The notes: generated by a model not told the origin, from the sequence alone. A stretch of 64,000 nucleotides of DNA from Hyphomicrobiales bacterium (GCA_900472575.1 UCIV01000001.1:62001-126000); one strand, 5' to 3'; shown: positions 34,175-44,317, counted from the stretch's first letter. Translations and numbers: made by a program.

Positions 34175-36211
34175 CTAGAGAAGGGAACAGAGCCGTAATG
34201 CGTCATAGATGGCCGCATGGATGTTGCGGCTCGATACGGCATCGCCGATCCTGACGAGGTCGAAAGTGGCATCTTCAAGCTTGAGAGGCAGCGGGACGCG
34301 GCGGTCGATCAGGGCGCGGTAATCCACCGCTCCAAGATTTTTCGACAATGGCTTCAATGCAAGAAACAAGTCGGCATTGGCCGCGGTGCCGTGTTCCACC
34401 ACCACCTGACCGACCTGACGCTCAACAGTCGCGGGCGAGTAATCCGAACCGAGAACGGCCGTCAGGCCATTGCCATTGCGCCGCACGGATTTAAGCCGTG
34501 TGTTGATCGTGACCTTTACGTTCTTGTCCGCGAAGTTCTTTGCATAGGGCACATGGTTCATGCCGCCCATTTCCGGGGCGAAAAAACGCTCGGGGGAGAC
34601 CAGTTCCAGCTCCGCGCCGCTTGATGCGATAACTTCGGCCGCGCTCATGCCCGGATGGCCGCCATTGTCGTCGAAAAGAAGAACCGAAGCTTGAGGCTTT
34701 GCGGTACCCGCGAGGATATCCCAGCTCGAGGTAACCAGATCCTCACCCTCCTCCAGCTCGGGCAATTGCGCGAAACCTCCTGTCGCGACAACAACAAGGT
34801 CGGGATAGAGCGACATGACGTCATCCGCCTCGGCGTAGATGTCGTAACGGATTTCCACACCGAGACGTTCGAGTTCCGACAGGCGCCAATCGATAATGCC
34901 GATCATTTCGCGCCGGCGGGGATTGCGGATGAGAAGATTGATCTGGCCGCCGGCCTCTCCCGTGGCTTCGAGCACTGTCACCGAATGCCCCCGTTCTGCC
35001 AGAACCCGCGCCGCCTCCAGCCCTGCCGGACCGGCGCCGACGACAACGGCGCGCCTTACCTCATGTGCAGGAGCGATATCATGAGATATCAGCGCCTCGC
35101 GGCCGGTCGCCGCATTGTGGATACAGAGCGCCTCGCCGCCTTCGTAAATCCTGTCCAAACAGTAGGTCGCACCGACACAGGGGCGGATACGCGCCTCCTC
35201 TCCGCGCATGATCTTCTGGACGATATGCGGATCGGCGATATGGGCGCGGGTCATGCCGACCATATCGAGCTTGCCGTCCGCGATCGCGTGGCGGGCGGTT
35301 GCAACGTCGGCGATGCGGGCCGCGTGAAAGACCGGGAATTTCGTCGCCGCCCTCACCTCGCCGGCAAAATCCAGATGCGGCGACGCGCGCATGCCCTGGA
35401 TCGGGATGACATTGTTGAGATCGGCATCGTGATCGATATGGCCTCTTATGACATTGAGGAAATCGACATTACCGGAGGCGACCAGCCGCCTTGCGATCTC
35501 GATCCCCTCTTCGCGTGAAAGGCCCTTCTCCCAGTCCTCGTCCGTCACCAGCCTAATGCCGACGATGAAATCCGGTCCCACCGACTTTCGGACAGCCTTC
35601 AGCACCATGTCGGAAAAGCGCATGCGGTTTTCCAGCGAACCGCCAAACTCATCCTCCCGCTTGTTTGTGGCGGGCGACCAGAACTGGTCGATCAGATGGC
35701 CGTAGGCCTCGATCTCGATCCCATCGAGACCGCCTTCCTTCATGCGAGCAGCGGCATCGGCATAGTCGGCGACGATCCGCTCGATATCCCAGTCCTCCAT
35801 TTCCTTCGGGAAAGCGCGGTGGGCAGGTTCGCGGATCGGAGAGGGTGCGAGGACCGGAAGCCAGTTGCCCTTGTTCCAGTTGGTGCGCCGGCCGAGATGG
35901 GTAAGCTGGATCATCACCGCCGTGCCAAGCTCATGACAGTCGTCGGTCAACCGCTTCAGCCACGGAACGATCTCGTCCTTGTAGGCGAGCAGATTGCCGA
36001 AGGCGGGCGGGCTGTCGACCGAAACGCTGGCCGACCCCGCCGTCATCGTCATGGCGATACCGCCCTTGGCCTTTTCCAGATGATAGAGCCGATAGCGATC
36101 CTTAGGCATCCCGTCTTCCGAATAGGCCGGTTCATGGGCTGTCGACATAATGCGGTTTTTCAGCGTCAGATGCCTGAGCTGAAACGGCTGTAGCAGCGGA
36201 TCGTTGGACAT
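34175..36211 (-). CDS. FMN/FAD/Fe-S oxidoreductase, StcD-like (N-methylproline demethylase type)
   Basis: The 678-aa protein has an old-yellow-enzyme TIM barrel (about residues 5-340: LKNRIMSTAHEPAYSEDGM, QLTHLGRRTNWNKGNW, GLDGIEIEAYGHLIDQF), a Cys cluster segment (RPCVGATYCLDR, then ALCIHNA) and a C-terminal FAD/NAD Rossmann half (VVVGAGPAGLEAARVLAERG). This is the 2,4-dienoyl-CoA reductase/trimethylamine dehydrogenase layout. Sequence character and length match what I remember of StcD, which demethylates N-methylproline in stachydrine breakdown in rhizobia; substrate is inferred. The usual CxxC of the cluster reads CVGA, so one ligand is missing. No other stachydrine genes are adjacent. ATG 36211 was chosen at the family start MSNDPLLQPF. 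Confidence 0.8.
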   Translation of the reverse strand: MSNDPLLQPFQLRHLTLKNRIMSTAHEPAYSEDGMPKDRYRLYHLEKAKGGIAMTMTAGSASVSVDSPPAFGNLLAYKDEIVPWLKRLTDDCHELGTAVMIQLTHLGRRTNWNKGNWLPVLAPSPIREPAHRAFPKEMEDWDIERIVADYADAAARMKEGGLDGIEIEAYGHLIDQFWSPATNKREDEFGGSLENRMRFSDMVLKAVRKSVGPDFIVGIRLVTDEDWEKGLSREEGIEIARRLVASGNVDFLNVIRGHIDHDADLNNVIPIQGMRASPHLDFAGEVRAATKFPVFHAARIADVATARHAIADGKLDMVGMTRAHIADPHIVQKIMRGEEARIRPCVGATYCLDRIYEGGEALCIHNAATGREALISHDIAPAHEVRRAVVVGAGPAGLEAARVLAERGHSVTVLEATGEAGGQINLLIRNPRRREMIGIIDWRLSELERLGVEIRYDIYAEADDVMSLYPDLVVVATGGFAQLPELEEGEDLVTSSWDILAGTAKPQASVLLFDDNGGHPGMSAAEVIASSGAELELVSPERFFAPEMGGMNHVPYAKNFADKNVKVTINTRLKSVRRNGNGLTAVLGSDYSPATVERQVGQVVVEHGTAANADLFLALKPLSKNLGAVDYRALIDRRVPLPLKLEDATFDLVRIGDAVSSRNIHAAIYDALRLCSLL

Positions 36212-36367
36212 CGAAATGGCGCACTCTCGTTCGGTCGAGAGGGGATCATCGCCGAGGAGCGGGCTTCCCGCGACAATCAGAAGCGCCGCGGGATGTCTGT
36301 AAAACGGCAATTGCCGTCATGAGCTACGGTTGTTAGAAAATTCGTGATTATTTGTGCGAGCCCAATT

Positions 36368-36820
36368 ATGAACTCTATCGATCAAGAGCGAGCATTTTCT
36401 GATAAGATCGACTGCAAATTTCCATACCTAGATACTTCCAAGGCTACGGCACTCGTCGCGGAAGCATTGTCCATTTCCCCAAATGCCGCATTTTGTGTGC
36501 TGTACGAAATCCTCGCCCCGCCACATTCGGAAAAGGTGCCAAAACAAAGACAGCGGGAATTGCTGGCCACCTGGAGTGAGCTTGCGAGTTTTCCCCTTGC
36601 TGTTCCCATCTCAAACATGGCCAGTCACGTGATTGATGGTAGAGAAGTGTCCACAAAACAGGCGCTAAACTTGATGCGCGAAGCAGCGGCAATCCAAGGA
36701 CAATACGCGGCTTTAACGGTGATATCTCACCTCGCATATGCGGGAAATGAAAACCTCGACTGTGATGCGGTGGATACTTTGGAGCGAGAAATTCGGATGC
36801 GATGGGATGCGTCTATATAA
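36368..36820 (+). CDS. hypothetical accessory protein, unknown function
   Basis: The predicted product is about 150 aa, soluble, mostly helical, with no signal peptide or motif I recognise. The gene is clearly AT-richer than its neighbours and uses codons such as ATA and TTA that are rare around it. It stands alone between the divergent StcD-like gene and the convergent GGDEF-EAL gene, which suggests recent acquisition. ATG 36368 is chosen over GTG 36344; neither has a strong ribosome-binding site (GAG about 7 nt upstream). It could be a remnant of a larger insertion, but no repeats flank it. Confidence 0.5.
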   Translation: MNSIDQERAFSDKIDCKFPYLDTSKATALVAEALSISPNAAFCVLYEILAPPHSEKVPKQRQRELLATWSELASFPLAVPISNMASHVIDGREVSTKQALNLMREAAAIQGQYAALTVISHLAYAGNENLDCDAVDTLEREIRMRWDASI

Positions 36821-36882
36821 CCACACCGGATCGAACCCTGCCTTTGCGGCAAAGTCCAGCTCTCAAGCGAGCTACGCGCGCC

Positions 36883-38238
36883 TCAGATCCGCTCGATCGC
36901 CATGAAGTCGTGGTAGTGGTCCTGCAGGTAGCGCAGGGTCGCGGCGCCATCGACCGGGCGGCCGTAGTGGTAGCCTTGCCCCATGCCGCAGCCGAGTGCG
37001 CGCAGCATGTCGACATCGGCCTGTTCCTCGATGCCTTCGGCAACGACTGCGAGATCCAGCCCCTGGCACATGGCGATGATGGCGCGCACGATATGTTCCG
37101 ACGCGCGGTCTGAGGTGATGCGTGAGATGAAGGCGCGGTCGATCTTGACCTTGTCGAATGTGAAGTCGCGCAGCCGGCCAAGGCTGGACTGGCCGGTGCC
37201 GAAATCGTCGAGCGAAATGCGCACGCCGCTTGCTCGCAATTCCGAAATGATCCGCTGGGCGGTATCGGCCGATGTCATCACGGCTGTTTCGGTGATTTCC
37301 AGTTCCACGCGCCGCGGATCAAGCCCGACGCGCGACAGCGTCGAGAGGATGTTGCGCGATGTGCCCGGATCCATGAGCTGGGCGGAGGACAGGTTGAACG
37401 ACAGGAAAAGCTCGCGCGGCCATGAAAGTGCAGCCTCTGCCGCTTTGCGCAGCAGCGTATCCGACAATGCATCGATAAAGCCGCGCTCTTCGGCCAGCGG
37501 CACAAAGACGGCAGGCGAGACGAAACCGAGATCGGCATCGCGCCAACGCGCCAAAGCTTCGAAACCCACCACCACGCCGTCGCGGATGCGCACGATCGGC
37601 TGGAAATGCACATCGACCGCATCTGTGATGATTGCGTTGCGCAGTGCCTGCTCGATCTGCGTGGCACGCTTCATTTCCTGGGCAATTTCAGTGGAATAAA
37701 CAGTGATCTGGGCGCGGCCTCGGCGCTTGGATCGGTAGAGGGCCGTTTCGGCGCTCTTCAGCAGGTTTTCGAATTCCTCACCTGCGAAAGGATAGATGGC
37801 AAAACCGAAGGATGCCGAAAGGCGAACATTGCGGTCGCCCAAATCATACGGAGCGGACAGCACATCCTTCATCATCTGACCGATGCGCTCCGCCCCTACC
37901 CGCTCGAAGACAAGAGGAAGGACAAAGGCGAATTCGTCGCCATCGTGGCGTGTTACCGTCGCGCCATCGGGCATGCAGGCCTTCAGACGATGGGCAACCT
38001 GGCAGAGAATTTCGTCACCCGCCTCCGAGCCGAAAAGATCGTTGATGGGCTTGAAGCCGTCGAGATTGGCGATGCAGATGGCAAAGGGGGCCGGGTCGTC
38101 GGCGCGTTCGGCTGCAAGCAGGCGCACCTTGTCGCGCAACCGGTAGCGGTTGCCCAGGCCCGTCAACGGATCGCTGTAGGCCATGGCCTGCAACTCGTTC
38201 TGGCTGACGTGCGGCAATGGGTTGCCCGCTAGCTTCAT
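36883..38238 (-). CDS. GGDEF-EAL domain protein (cyclic di-GMP turnover)
   Basis: The 451-aa cytosolic protein consists of a GGDEF domain (about 20-180) and an EAL domain (about 195-445). The GGDEF motif reads DGDEF (residues 99-103), so cyclase activity is uncertain. The EAL domain keeps its catalytic residues: EAL at 227-229, Asn in SFNLSSAQL (N282), Glu in VELEITETAV, DDFG at 344-347, Lys in KVKIDRAF and Glu in VVAEGIEEQ. It is therefore most likely a cyclic di-GMP phosphodiesterase. No TM or sensory domain is present; the PAS-receiver gene 85 bp upstream on the same strand is a likely partner. Confidence 0.92.
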   Translation of the reverse strand: MKLAGNPLPHVSQNELQAMAYSDPLTGLGNRYRLRDKVRLLAAERADDPAPFAICIANLDGFKPINDLFGSEAGDEILCQVAHRLKACMPDGATVTRHDGDEFAFVLPLVFERVGAERIGQMMKDVLSAPYDLGDRNVRLSASFGFAIYPFAGEEFENLLKSAETALYRSKRRGRAQITVYSTEIAQEMKRATQIEQALRNAIITDAVDVHFQPIVRIRDGVVVGFEALARWRDADLGFVSPAVFVPLAEERGFIDALSDTLLRKAAEAALSWPRELFLSFNLSSAQLMDPGTSRNILSTLSRVGLDPRRVELEITETAVMTSADTAQRIISELRASGVRISLDDFGTGQSSLGRLRDFTFDKVKIDRAFISRITSDRASEHIVRAIIAMCQGLDLAVVAEGIEEQADVDMLRALGCGMGQGYHYGRPVDGAATLRYLQDHYHDFMAIERI

Positions 38239-38323
38239 AAAAAATCCTGCTCATCGAAACGAGCGAAGGATGAGGGACAAAGATTAAGAAACTCTGCTGA
38301 TGTATCAGCTTATGCCAATATGG

Positions 38324-40003
38324 TCACGAAACGGGCCAGGCTTCAGCTGCTATCTCGTCTTCGTCCGAAAGCAAATACCTCTGGAATACCGCATCCAGTG
38401 CTTCCGGGCTGATCGGCTTCAGGATCACATCGTTCATGCCGGCCTCGATGCAGGCCTCGCGATCACGATCGAACGCTTGCGGCAGGACAGCGATGATCGG
38501 CACCGCCTGAACTCCGTCCTCAAGTGCACGGATCGCCGCAGACGCTTCGAAACCGGTCAGTTTCGGTAGCGTTACATCCATGAGAACAAGGCGCGGCGAA
38601 TGCTCGCGCCAAAGGCGGACTGCCTCTTCGCCATCGGTCGCCAGAACGTAGCTATAGCCAAGTCCTTCGATGATCTGTGAAAAGACGATCTGATTGACTT
38701 CATTGTCCTCGGCAACGAGGACATCGATACTATCGTCCTTCGAGACCGGCGCGAACGACGGCTCGTCGATTGGCGGCAATATGATTTCATCAACGGGTTT
38801 GCGCAGTTCGGTAGCGATCCGAACCGGCAGGCCGGGCCCGAAAGTCCCTTCTTCGACACGCAGTGCCGTTACGCCATAGGCTTCGGCGATCTGCTTCAAC
38901 TCGGCCGGCATACGGGCATCGATGACGACGATGTCGATGCGGACATCGGCTTCGGCCGCGAGTTGAAGAAACAGGGTGAGTTCCTCGGCGTCGGCTGCGG
39001 CTGAAACATCGGCGGCCTGGCGGGAAAGGACATCGATTGCCTCCGCCACCGTGTCTGCGAAACGGCTTACAACGAGTATCTTTGCGCCAGCGACGGCGGA
39101 GAGCGGGTCGACGGCCGAGCTCGAAACGGCGCTCCGGGTCATGTCGATCGGAACAAAGCCGGAGACCCATTCGCTCGATTGCTGCGACAGATCGGTACGG
39201 ACGCCGGCGACAACCGACGACACATCCTGCTTGACGGTTACAAGATAATAACGGCCGGGCTTGCCGATCCGATACTTGTGGACGATCGTCAGTGCGGTCG
39301 AACCATCAGGGCGGGTGATGTGCTCGGGGAGCTGGATCGGGTCGCCGGTCTCATAGACATGCTGGTTGATCGGCGCAAGACGGTCTTCGAAGGCCCTGGA
39401 ATTGATGTCGGAACCCTTGTGACCAAGGATCGCATCGGCGGGCAGATCGAGGAAATCGCAATTGGCCTTGTTGACCGCGACGAAGGTGGCGTTGCGGTCC
39501 TTGACGCTGATCGGGAAAGGCAGGTTGTCGAGAACTTCTTCGGTCACCTGAACGCGTTCGGTGTCGAGGCGCCACTGCTCCTCGCGCTTCTTCTGTTCGG
39601 AAACATCCTTGATGACGCAGACGCCGTAGCCGGATGGAAGACGGCGCTTGACGACACTCAGCCAGCGATCGGGACCGGGGCGCTCCAGACTTTCCGAACG
39701 CTCCTTCCATAGACCGGCAATCTGTTCGGCGACCCAATCCTCGCGATTGAGCGCACGGCGATAATTGTGGGTGTCGGCGACAAGGCGGATACCGGCATCA
39801 TACATGGCAGCGAGAAGATCGCGAATACGGGTTCCCGGCACCAGCAGACGGGGCTGTACCCGTGTGATGCTCGCAATCTGCTGGCTGGCAAATACGACAA
39901 GATCGTTCCTGTCGTAAAGCAATACAGCCGCGGACAAGCCTTCGGCCAGTGCTTCCAGAATGGCAGTCTGAATGTTCGGATCCGCCGCGTCCAAATCATT
40001 CAT
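38324..40003 (-). CDS. PAS domain protein with C-terminal receiver, no kinase domain
   Basis: The 559-aa protein has two PAS-like domains (about 15-135 and 150-265; IADPAD-type FVAVNKANCDFLDLPADAIL in the second), a receiver-like domain lacking the usual acidic residues (about 310-400, VAGAKILVVSRFADTVAEAI) and a true receiver at about 424-545. The receiver has the acidic pair in LVAEDNEVNQ, the phospho-acceptor D476 in LVLMDVTLPKLTG and K529 in ILKPIS, but the conserved Thr/Ser is replaced (PIIAVLPQ). No HisKA or HATPase domain exists. It looks like the sensor and receiver parts of a hybrid kinase without the kinase, and probably acts with the GGDEF-EAL protein downstream. Confidence 0.8.
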   Translation of the reverse strand: MNDLDAADPNIQTAILEALAEGLSAAVLLYDRNDLVVFASQQIASITRVQPRLLVPGTRIRDLLAAMYDAGIRLVADTHNYRRALNREDWVAEQIAGLWKERSESLERPGPDRWLSVVKRRLPSGYGVCVIKDVSEQKKREEQWRLDTERVQVTEEVLDNLPFPISVKDRNATFVAVNKANCDFLDLPADAILGHKGSDINSRAFEDRLAPINQHVYETGDPIQLPEHITRPDGSTALTIVHKYRIGKPGRYYLVTVKQDVSSVVAGVRTDLSQQSSEWVSGFVPIDMTRSAVSSSAVDPLSAVAGAKILVVSRFADTVAEAIDVLSRQAADVSAAADAEELTLFLQLAAEADVRIDIVVIDARMPAELKQIAEAYGVTALRVEEGTFGPGLPVRIATELRKPVDEIILPPIDEPSFAPVSKDDSIDVLVAEDNEVNQIVFSQIIEGLGYSYVLATDGEEAVRLWREHSPRLVLMDVTLPKLTGFEASAAIRALEDGVQAVPIIAVLPQAFDRDREACIEAGMNDVILKPISPEALDAVFQRYLLSDEDEIAAEAWPVS

Positions 40004-40340
40004 GGATGAAACTCCGTATGCTTTCGGGACGGCTTTCGGCCACTCCCGGTCAGCCGATTCAACGTACGATCGGCAAAACTTCCTTCACGCTCGTCAATGG
40101 GAACATGCTGGCTGCAAGTCATCAACGAATGACCAGATCGTTGTGGCGGTGCCCAGCTGGCCGCCACTCCGGTCATTCGCGAAGAGCAGAGATGCTCTCC
40201 CGGATTCATCCAATTTCTCACATGAACCCTAGCCCGTTTACCTTAAGGCCGGATTAATGGCGTTTCCCATTGAGACGATTGCCGAGGATAATCCTATTGC
40301 AGCACTTTCCTCCGGCCGCAGAATCCCCGAAAATGGCGAT
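40004..40340. other. 337-bp divergent intergenic region upstream of mutL
   Basis: The gap lies between the PAS-receiver gene and the preferred mutL start. Two hairpins occur: GTGGCGG/CCGCCAC (40143-40167) and AGAGCA/TGCTCT (40183-40198). No gene is seen. If mutL starts at ATG 40257, the last 84 bp are coding. Confidence 0.5.
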
Positions 40341-42218
40341 ATGTCTGTAAAGCTCCTGCCTGAAACCCTGATCAACCAGATCGCCGCCGGCGAAGTCATT
40401 GAACGGCCCGCCAGCGCGACAAAGGAATTGATCGAGAATGCGATCGACGCCGGTGCGACGCGTATCGAAATCGCCACGGCCGGCGGGGGCAAGAGCCTTG
40501 TCCGCGTCACCGATAACGGATCGGGCATGGACGCGGCAGATCTGGAACTGGCCGTACGCCGCCATTGCACCTCGAAGATCTCGACGACGCTCGAGGATAT
40601 CAGCACGCTTGGTTTTCGCGGCGAAGCGCTGCCGTCGATCGGTTCCGTCGCGCGGCTGACGATCACCAGCCGCCGCCACGGCGATCCATCCGGCTCGCAG
40701 GTCTCCGTCCATGGCGGTGCTGCGATCCCGGTCAAGCCGGCGCCGGCCAATCCCGGCACGGTGGTCGAGGTGCGCGACCTGTTCTTTGCCACCCCTGCCC
40801 GGCTGAAATTCATGAAGACCGAGCGGGCGGAGGCGGCAGCGATCACCGAAGTGGTCAAGCGCATGGCCATCGCCTTCCCGCATATACGTTTCGTGCTCTC
40901 CGGTTCCGACCGCTCGACGCTGGAATTTGCCGCCACCGGTGACGACCATCTTGCCCGCATGGCACAGATCCTCGGCCCGGAATTCAAGGAGAATGCGATC
41001 GAGATCGATGCCGGGCGCGAGGATGTATCGCTGTCCGGTTTCGTCGGCGTGCCGACCTTTCACCGCGGCAACTCGGCGCATCAGTTCGCCTTCGTCAACG
41101 GCCGGCCGGTGCAGGACAAGCTGATCCTGTCGGCGATCCGTGGTGCCTATGCCGAACAGATGCCGGCGGGGCGTTATCCGGTCGCGGTTCTGTCGATCGA
41201 TCTCGATCCCGCCTTCGTCGACGTCAACGTGCATCCGGCCAAGGCCGATGTGCGTTTCCGCGATCCGCAACTGGTGCGCGGGCTTATCGTCGGGGCCATC
41301 CGTCAGGCGCTGCATCGCGAAGGTGACCGTGCCTCGACCACCGGGGCCGCTGCCATGCTGCGCGCCTTCCAGCCCGGCTCTTTCCAGCAGCCTTCCGCTC
41401 AACCGGGCTTTTCCGAGGGCTCGGGTTCAGCTTTCCCGCAGCGTTCCTATTCGCATTCGGCTTCTGCGCAGGCAAGCTGGTCCGCGTCTTCTTCGCCTTC
41501 AAGACCGCTCGATCTCGATATCGCAACCGCCTATGCAGCCCGCCCGGTCCAGTCCGGTTTCGACGCCTTTGCCGCGCCGACGGCTCGCGCCGACACGAGT
41601 GCGGAAACAACCTATACGCCTGAGACAACCGCCGCCGGTTACCGGCTGGGTGCTGCCCGCGCGCAGGTCCATGAGAACTATATCGTCGCCCAAACCGAGA
41701 AAGGTCTCGTGATCGTCGACCAGCATGCGGCACATGAACGCCTGGTCTACGAGAGCCTGCGCAAGGCGCTGGAAAATGACCGCCTTGCCTCACAGGTGCT
41801 GCTGATACCCGAGATCATCGACCTCCCGGAAGAGGATTGCGACCGGCTGATGGTGCATGCAACGGAACTCGACAGGCTGGGGCTTGCGATCGAGCGTTTC
41901 GGTCCGGGCGCAGTTGCCGTGCGCGAAACGCCGGCCATGCTCGGCGAAGTGGATGCGAGCGCGCTTGTCCGCGATCTCGCCGACGAGATCGCGGAATGGA
42001 ATACGGCGAGCGGCCTCAGGAATAAGCTCGAATATATTGCCGCAACGATGGCCTGCCACGGATCAGTCAGGTCCGGTCGGCGGCTGAAACCGGACGAGAT
42101 GAATGCGCTTTTGCGCCAGATGGAGGCGACACCCGGCTCGGGAACCTGCAACCATGGGCGGCCGACCTATATAGAACTCAAGCTTTCTGATATAGAACGG
42201 CTGTTCGGGCGGAGTTGA
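40341..42218 (+). CDS. mutL: DNA mismatch repair protein MutL
   Basis: The 625-aa protein has the GHKL ATPase motifs [20 protein letters not shown] and [12 protein letters not shown] in the first 120 residues, a Ser/Pro-rich linker (about 360-440) and the C-terminal dimerisation domain. It couples MutS mismatch recognition to excision. The C-terminal domain does not show an obvious DQHA(x)2E(x)4E endonuclease motif beyond [13 protein letters not shown], which matches its core; so nicking activity is plausible. ATG 40341 gives the family start [23 protein letters not shown] 40257 upstream has a fair ribosome-binding site and cannot be excluded. Confidence 0.95.
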   Translation: MSVKLLPETLINQIAAGEVIERPASATKELIENAIDAGATRIEIATAGGGKSLVRVTDNGSGMDAADLELAVRRHCTSKISTTLEDISTLGFRGEALPSIGSVARLTITSRRHGDPSGSQVSVHGGAAIPVKPAPANPGTVVEVRDLFFATPARLKFMKTERAEAAAITEVVKRMAIAFPHIRFVLSGSDRSTLEFAATGDDHLARMAQILGPEFKENAIEIDAGREDVSLSGFVGVPTFHRGNSAHQFAFVNGRPVQDKLILSAIRGAYAEQMPAGRYPVAVLSIDLDPAFVDVNVHPAKADVRFRDPQLVRGLIVGAIRQALHREGDRASTTGAAAMLRAFQPGSFQQPSAQPGFSEGSGSAFPQRSYSHSASAQASWSASSSPSRPLDLDIATAYAARPVQSGFDAFAAPTARADTSAETTYTPETTAAGYRLGAARAQVHENYIVAQTEKGLVIVDQHAAHERLVYESLRKALENDRLASQVLLIPEIIDLPEEDCDRLMVHATELDRLGLAIERFGPGAVAVRETPAMLGEVDASALVRDLADEIAEWNTASGLRNKLEYIAATMACHGSVRSGRRLKPDEMNALLRQMEATPGSGTCNHGRPTYIELKLSDIERLFGRS

Positions 42219-42286
42219 GAAGCGCTCTGGTAATCGTAATTGGTTCGGGGTAGAGGGGACCGATGTTTTTTCGCAGGAGACGAGTG

Positions 42287-42520
42287 ATGAACCGGTTTGA
42301 GGGAAGCGGCTTTCGCGAGGCCAAGATCCGCTATCTCGACGGCGACTACCAAATCCTGAGCGCCGGCTCCTACGTCACCTGCGCCTTGACCGGCGCGCAT
42401 ATCCCGGTCGACGAACTGCGTTATTGGAGCGTTGCAAGGCAGGAAGCCTATATCGACTGCGCAACCTCGCTCGAAGCCGAAAAACGCGCCGGCACGCTGC
42501 CGAACCAGCAGGTGGGCTGA
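42287..42520 (+). CDS. DUF2093 domain protein
   Basis: The 77-aa protein (EAKIRYLDGDYQILSAGSYV, VTCALTGAHIPVDELRYWSV, ARQEAYIDC) matches DUF2093, a short Rhizobiales family of unknown function. The PVDELRYW and CA/DC cysteines hint at a small zinc-ribbon-like fold, which is inference only. AGGAG lies 7 nt before ATG 42287. It follows mutL by 68 bp and is convergent with lpxK, only 4 bp between stops. Confidence 0.88.
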   Translation: MNRFEGSGFREAKIRYLDGDYQILSAGSYVTCALTGAHIPVDELRYWSVARQEAYIDCATSLEAEKRAGTLPNQQVG

Positions 42521-42524
42521 ACGA

Positions 42525-43568
42525 TCAGCCCTTGGCCGCGCCCTCGCGCAGCCGTCTTTCGCGGAAATTCCTGAATGCCGCCTCGATCATGGTCGAAGGA
42601 CCACTGGGATCGTCGAAGACCATGTCGATCTCGACGATCTTAGATCTCTCCAGCAGCGTGCGGGCCAGGCCGGAATGGCCGGCAAGGCGGGCGGCATCCT
42701 TGGCCGTAGTCGCCAGTACCAGATCCTCGCGCTCGGCATCGTCGAGCAGCGACTGGATCTCGTCCTCGGTGAAATAATGATGATCGGGAAAGGAGCGGGT
42801 CGTCGAGATCAGCCCGCCGATGGCGCGGACGGTGCGGTAGAATTTTTCCGGATCTGCTATTCCGGCATAGGCCAGCACATTCTTGCCCGACAGGCTGGCA
42901 TCCGGACGCGGCTCGATCGTGGCGAAATGGATCGCTTTGCCGGCACGAGCTGCCTTGCGGACAAGCGCATCCGCAGCTTCGCCATTACCAACTTTGAGGA
43001 TGGCAGAGAGCTGGTGCATCTGTTCCTTTATCGGAGCGCGAACCGGGCCACCCGGCACGAGATGGCCATTGCCGATGCCTCTTATGCTATCGATCACCAC
43101 AAGAGCGAAATCCAGATGCAGGCGGGCACTTTGGAACCCGTCGTCCATGATGATCAGGTTGGCGCCTTCCGCTGCCAGCTTTCTTGCGCCATCGACCCGC
43201 TTGCGCGAAATCACCGTCATGGCCTCTGCCGCGAGAAGCAGCGCCTCGTCGCCCACCGCATCGGCCCGGTGGCGATCGCGATCGACCAGCGTGGTCACAT
43301 CCAGCGAGCCGCCATAACCGCGGCTAAGGAAACCGGGTGTGTGGCCCATTGCCTTGGCAGCCCTTGCGAGCGCGATCGAGGTCGGGGTCTTGCCGGCGCC
43401 CCCAACTGTAAAATTGCCTACACAGATCACAGGTATCGGGGCAGACGCGCGCTTGGCCGTGCGCATCCTTTTACCCGCAACCGCGCCATAGATGGCCGAA
43501 AAAGGTGACAGCGCATAAGCGCGCCAATCGGCCTTTTCCCACCAGAAAGGCGGCGCTTCGGAAACCAT
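42525..43568 (-). CDS. lpxK: tetraacyldisaccharide 4'-kinase
   Basis: The 347-aa membrane-associated P-loop kinase has the Walker [20 protein letters not shown] and the FLSRGYGG and IIMDDGFQ motifs. LpxK phosphorylates the lipid A disaccharide at the 4' position. It starts 5 nt after the HAD gene stop, in the minus-strand order waaA-HAD-lpxK, so lipid A phosphorylation and Kdo addition are encoded together. ATG 43568 gives the family start ([19 protein letters not shown]); the frame extends further upstream into the HAD gene. Confidence 0.94.
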   Translation of the reverse strand: MVSEAPPFWWEKADWRAYALSPFSAIYGAVAGKRMRTAKRASAPIPVICVGNFTVGGAGKTPTSIALARAAKAMGHTPGFLSRGYGGSLDVTTLVDRDRHRADAVGDEALLLAAEAMTVISRKRVDGARKLAAEGANLIIMDDGFQSARLHLDFALVVIDSIRGIGNGHLVPGGPVRAPIKEQMHQLSAILKVGNGEAADALVRKAARAGKAIHFATIEPRPDASLSGKNVLAYAGIADPEKFYRTVRAIGGLISTTRSFPDHHYFTEDEIQSLLDDAEREDLVLATTAKDAARLAGHSGLARTLLERSKIVEIDMVFDDPSGPSTMIEAAFRNFRERRLREGAAKG

Positions 43569-43573
43569 CGCGG

Positions 43574-44317
43574 CTAATCCCCTACGGAAACCGCGCCGGG
43601 CGATGCGGGGGCAAAGATGACGTCGGGAAGTGCGGTAATATCGTCGAGACAATGGTCGGCAAGGGCGGAAAGCGTCTGGCGCGTCCCCGTGCCGGTCAGG
43701 ACGGCGAGGTTGAGCCCGGCACCTGCGGCACGGCCCATATGCATGTCGTGATTGTTGTCACCCACCATCGCGACTTCCGCCGGCTGAAGGCCGACGGCCT
43801 TGCAGAAGGCGAGCATCATGCCCGGCTGCGGCTTGGTGCCGAAACCGCTGTCGTAACCGGCGATGAAATCCACATGTCCGGAAATGCCGAAGCTTTCGGC
43901 CATGCGGCGGATTGCCTTTTCGTTGTCGCTGGAGGCGATGCCGAGCTTCAAACCGCGTGCCTTCAAGTCCGAAAACACGGAAGGCAGATCGGCGACCGGC
44001 ACCGAAAACTCGGCGGCGCGCAGGAACAGCGCATCCAGCTCACGGGTCAGGTCGTCCACGTCGAGCGGCGATCCGGCCGCGACGAAACCTTCAGCGATCT
44101 CGGCGGAATTACCGGCGGCGAGCAGGCTGTCGGCTCTGGTCTTGCCGGTGTCCGGGTCCATGCCGCCTGCGATCAGAAGAACAGGTTCAAGTGCTGCATT
44201 GCCGGCTGCGGCGATGCGGGCCGCCTCGCGGTTTACCGGTCCCCAGCTTTCGTCATAACGAATGAGCGTGCCGTCCTTGTCGAACAGGATGCCCGCGATC
44301 GCGGGGGGCGGGCTCAC
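43574..44317 (-). CDS. HAD-superfamily hydrolase, phosphatase-like
   Basis: The 247-aa HAD-IA phosphatase has the nucleophile motif [12 protein letters not shown] (both Asp present), motif II IASSDNE, motif III Lys in FGTKPQPGM and motif [14 protein letters not shown]. It resembles phosphoglycolate phosphatase and related small-molecule phosphatases, but the substrate is unknown. It starts with GTG 44317 overlapping the waaA stop (GTGA), so it is coupled to waaA, and lies directly before lpxK; a role linked to the lipid A-Kdo cluster, such as removal of a phosphorylated side product, is only inferred. Confidence 0.85.
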   Translation of the reverse strand: MSPPPAIAGILFDKDGTLIRYDESWGPVNREAARIAAAGNAALEPVLLIAGGMDPDTGKTRADSLLAAGNSAEIAEGFVAAGSPLDVDDLTRELDALFLRAAEFSVPVADLPSVFSDLKARGLKLGIASSDNEKAIRRMAESFGISGHVDFIAGYDSGFGTKPQPGMMLAFCKAVGLQPAEVAMVGDNNHDMHMGRAAGAGLNLAVLTGTGTRQTLSALADHCLDDITALPDVIFAPASPGAVSVGD

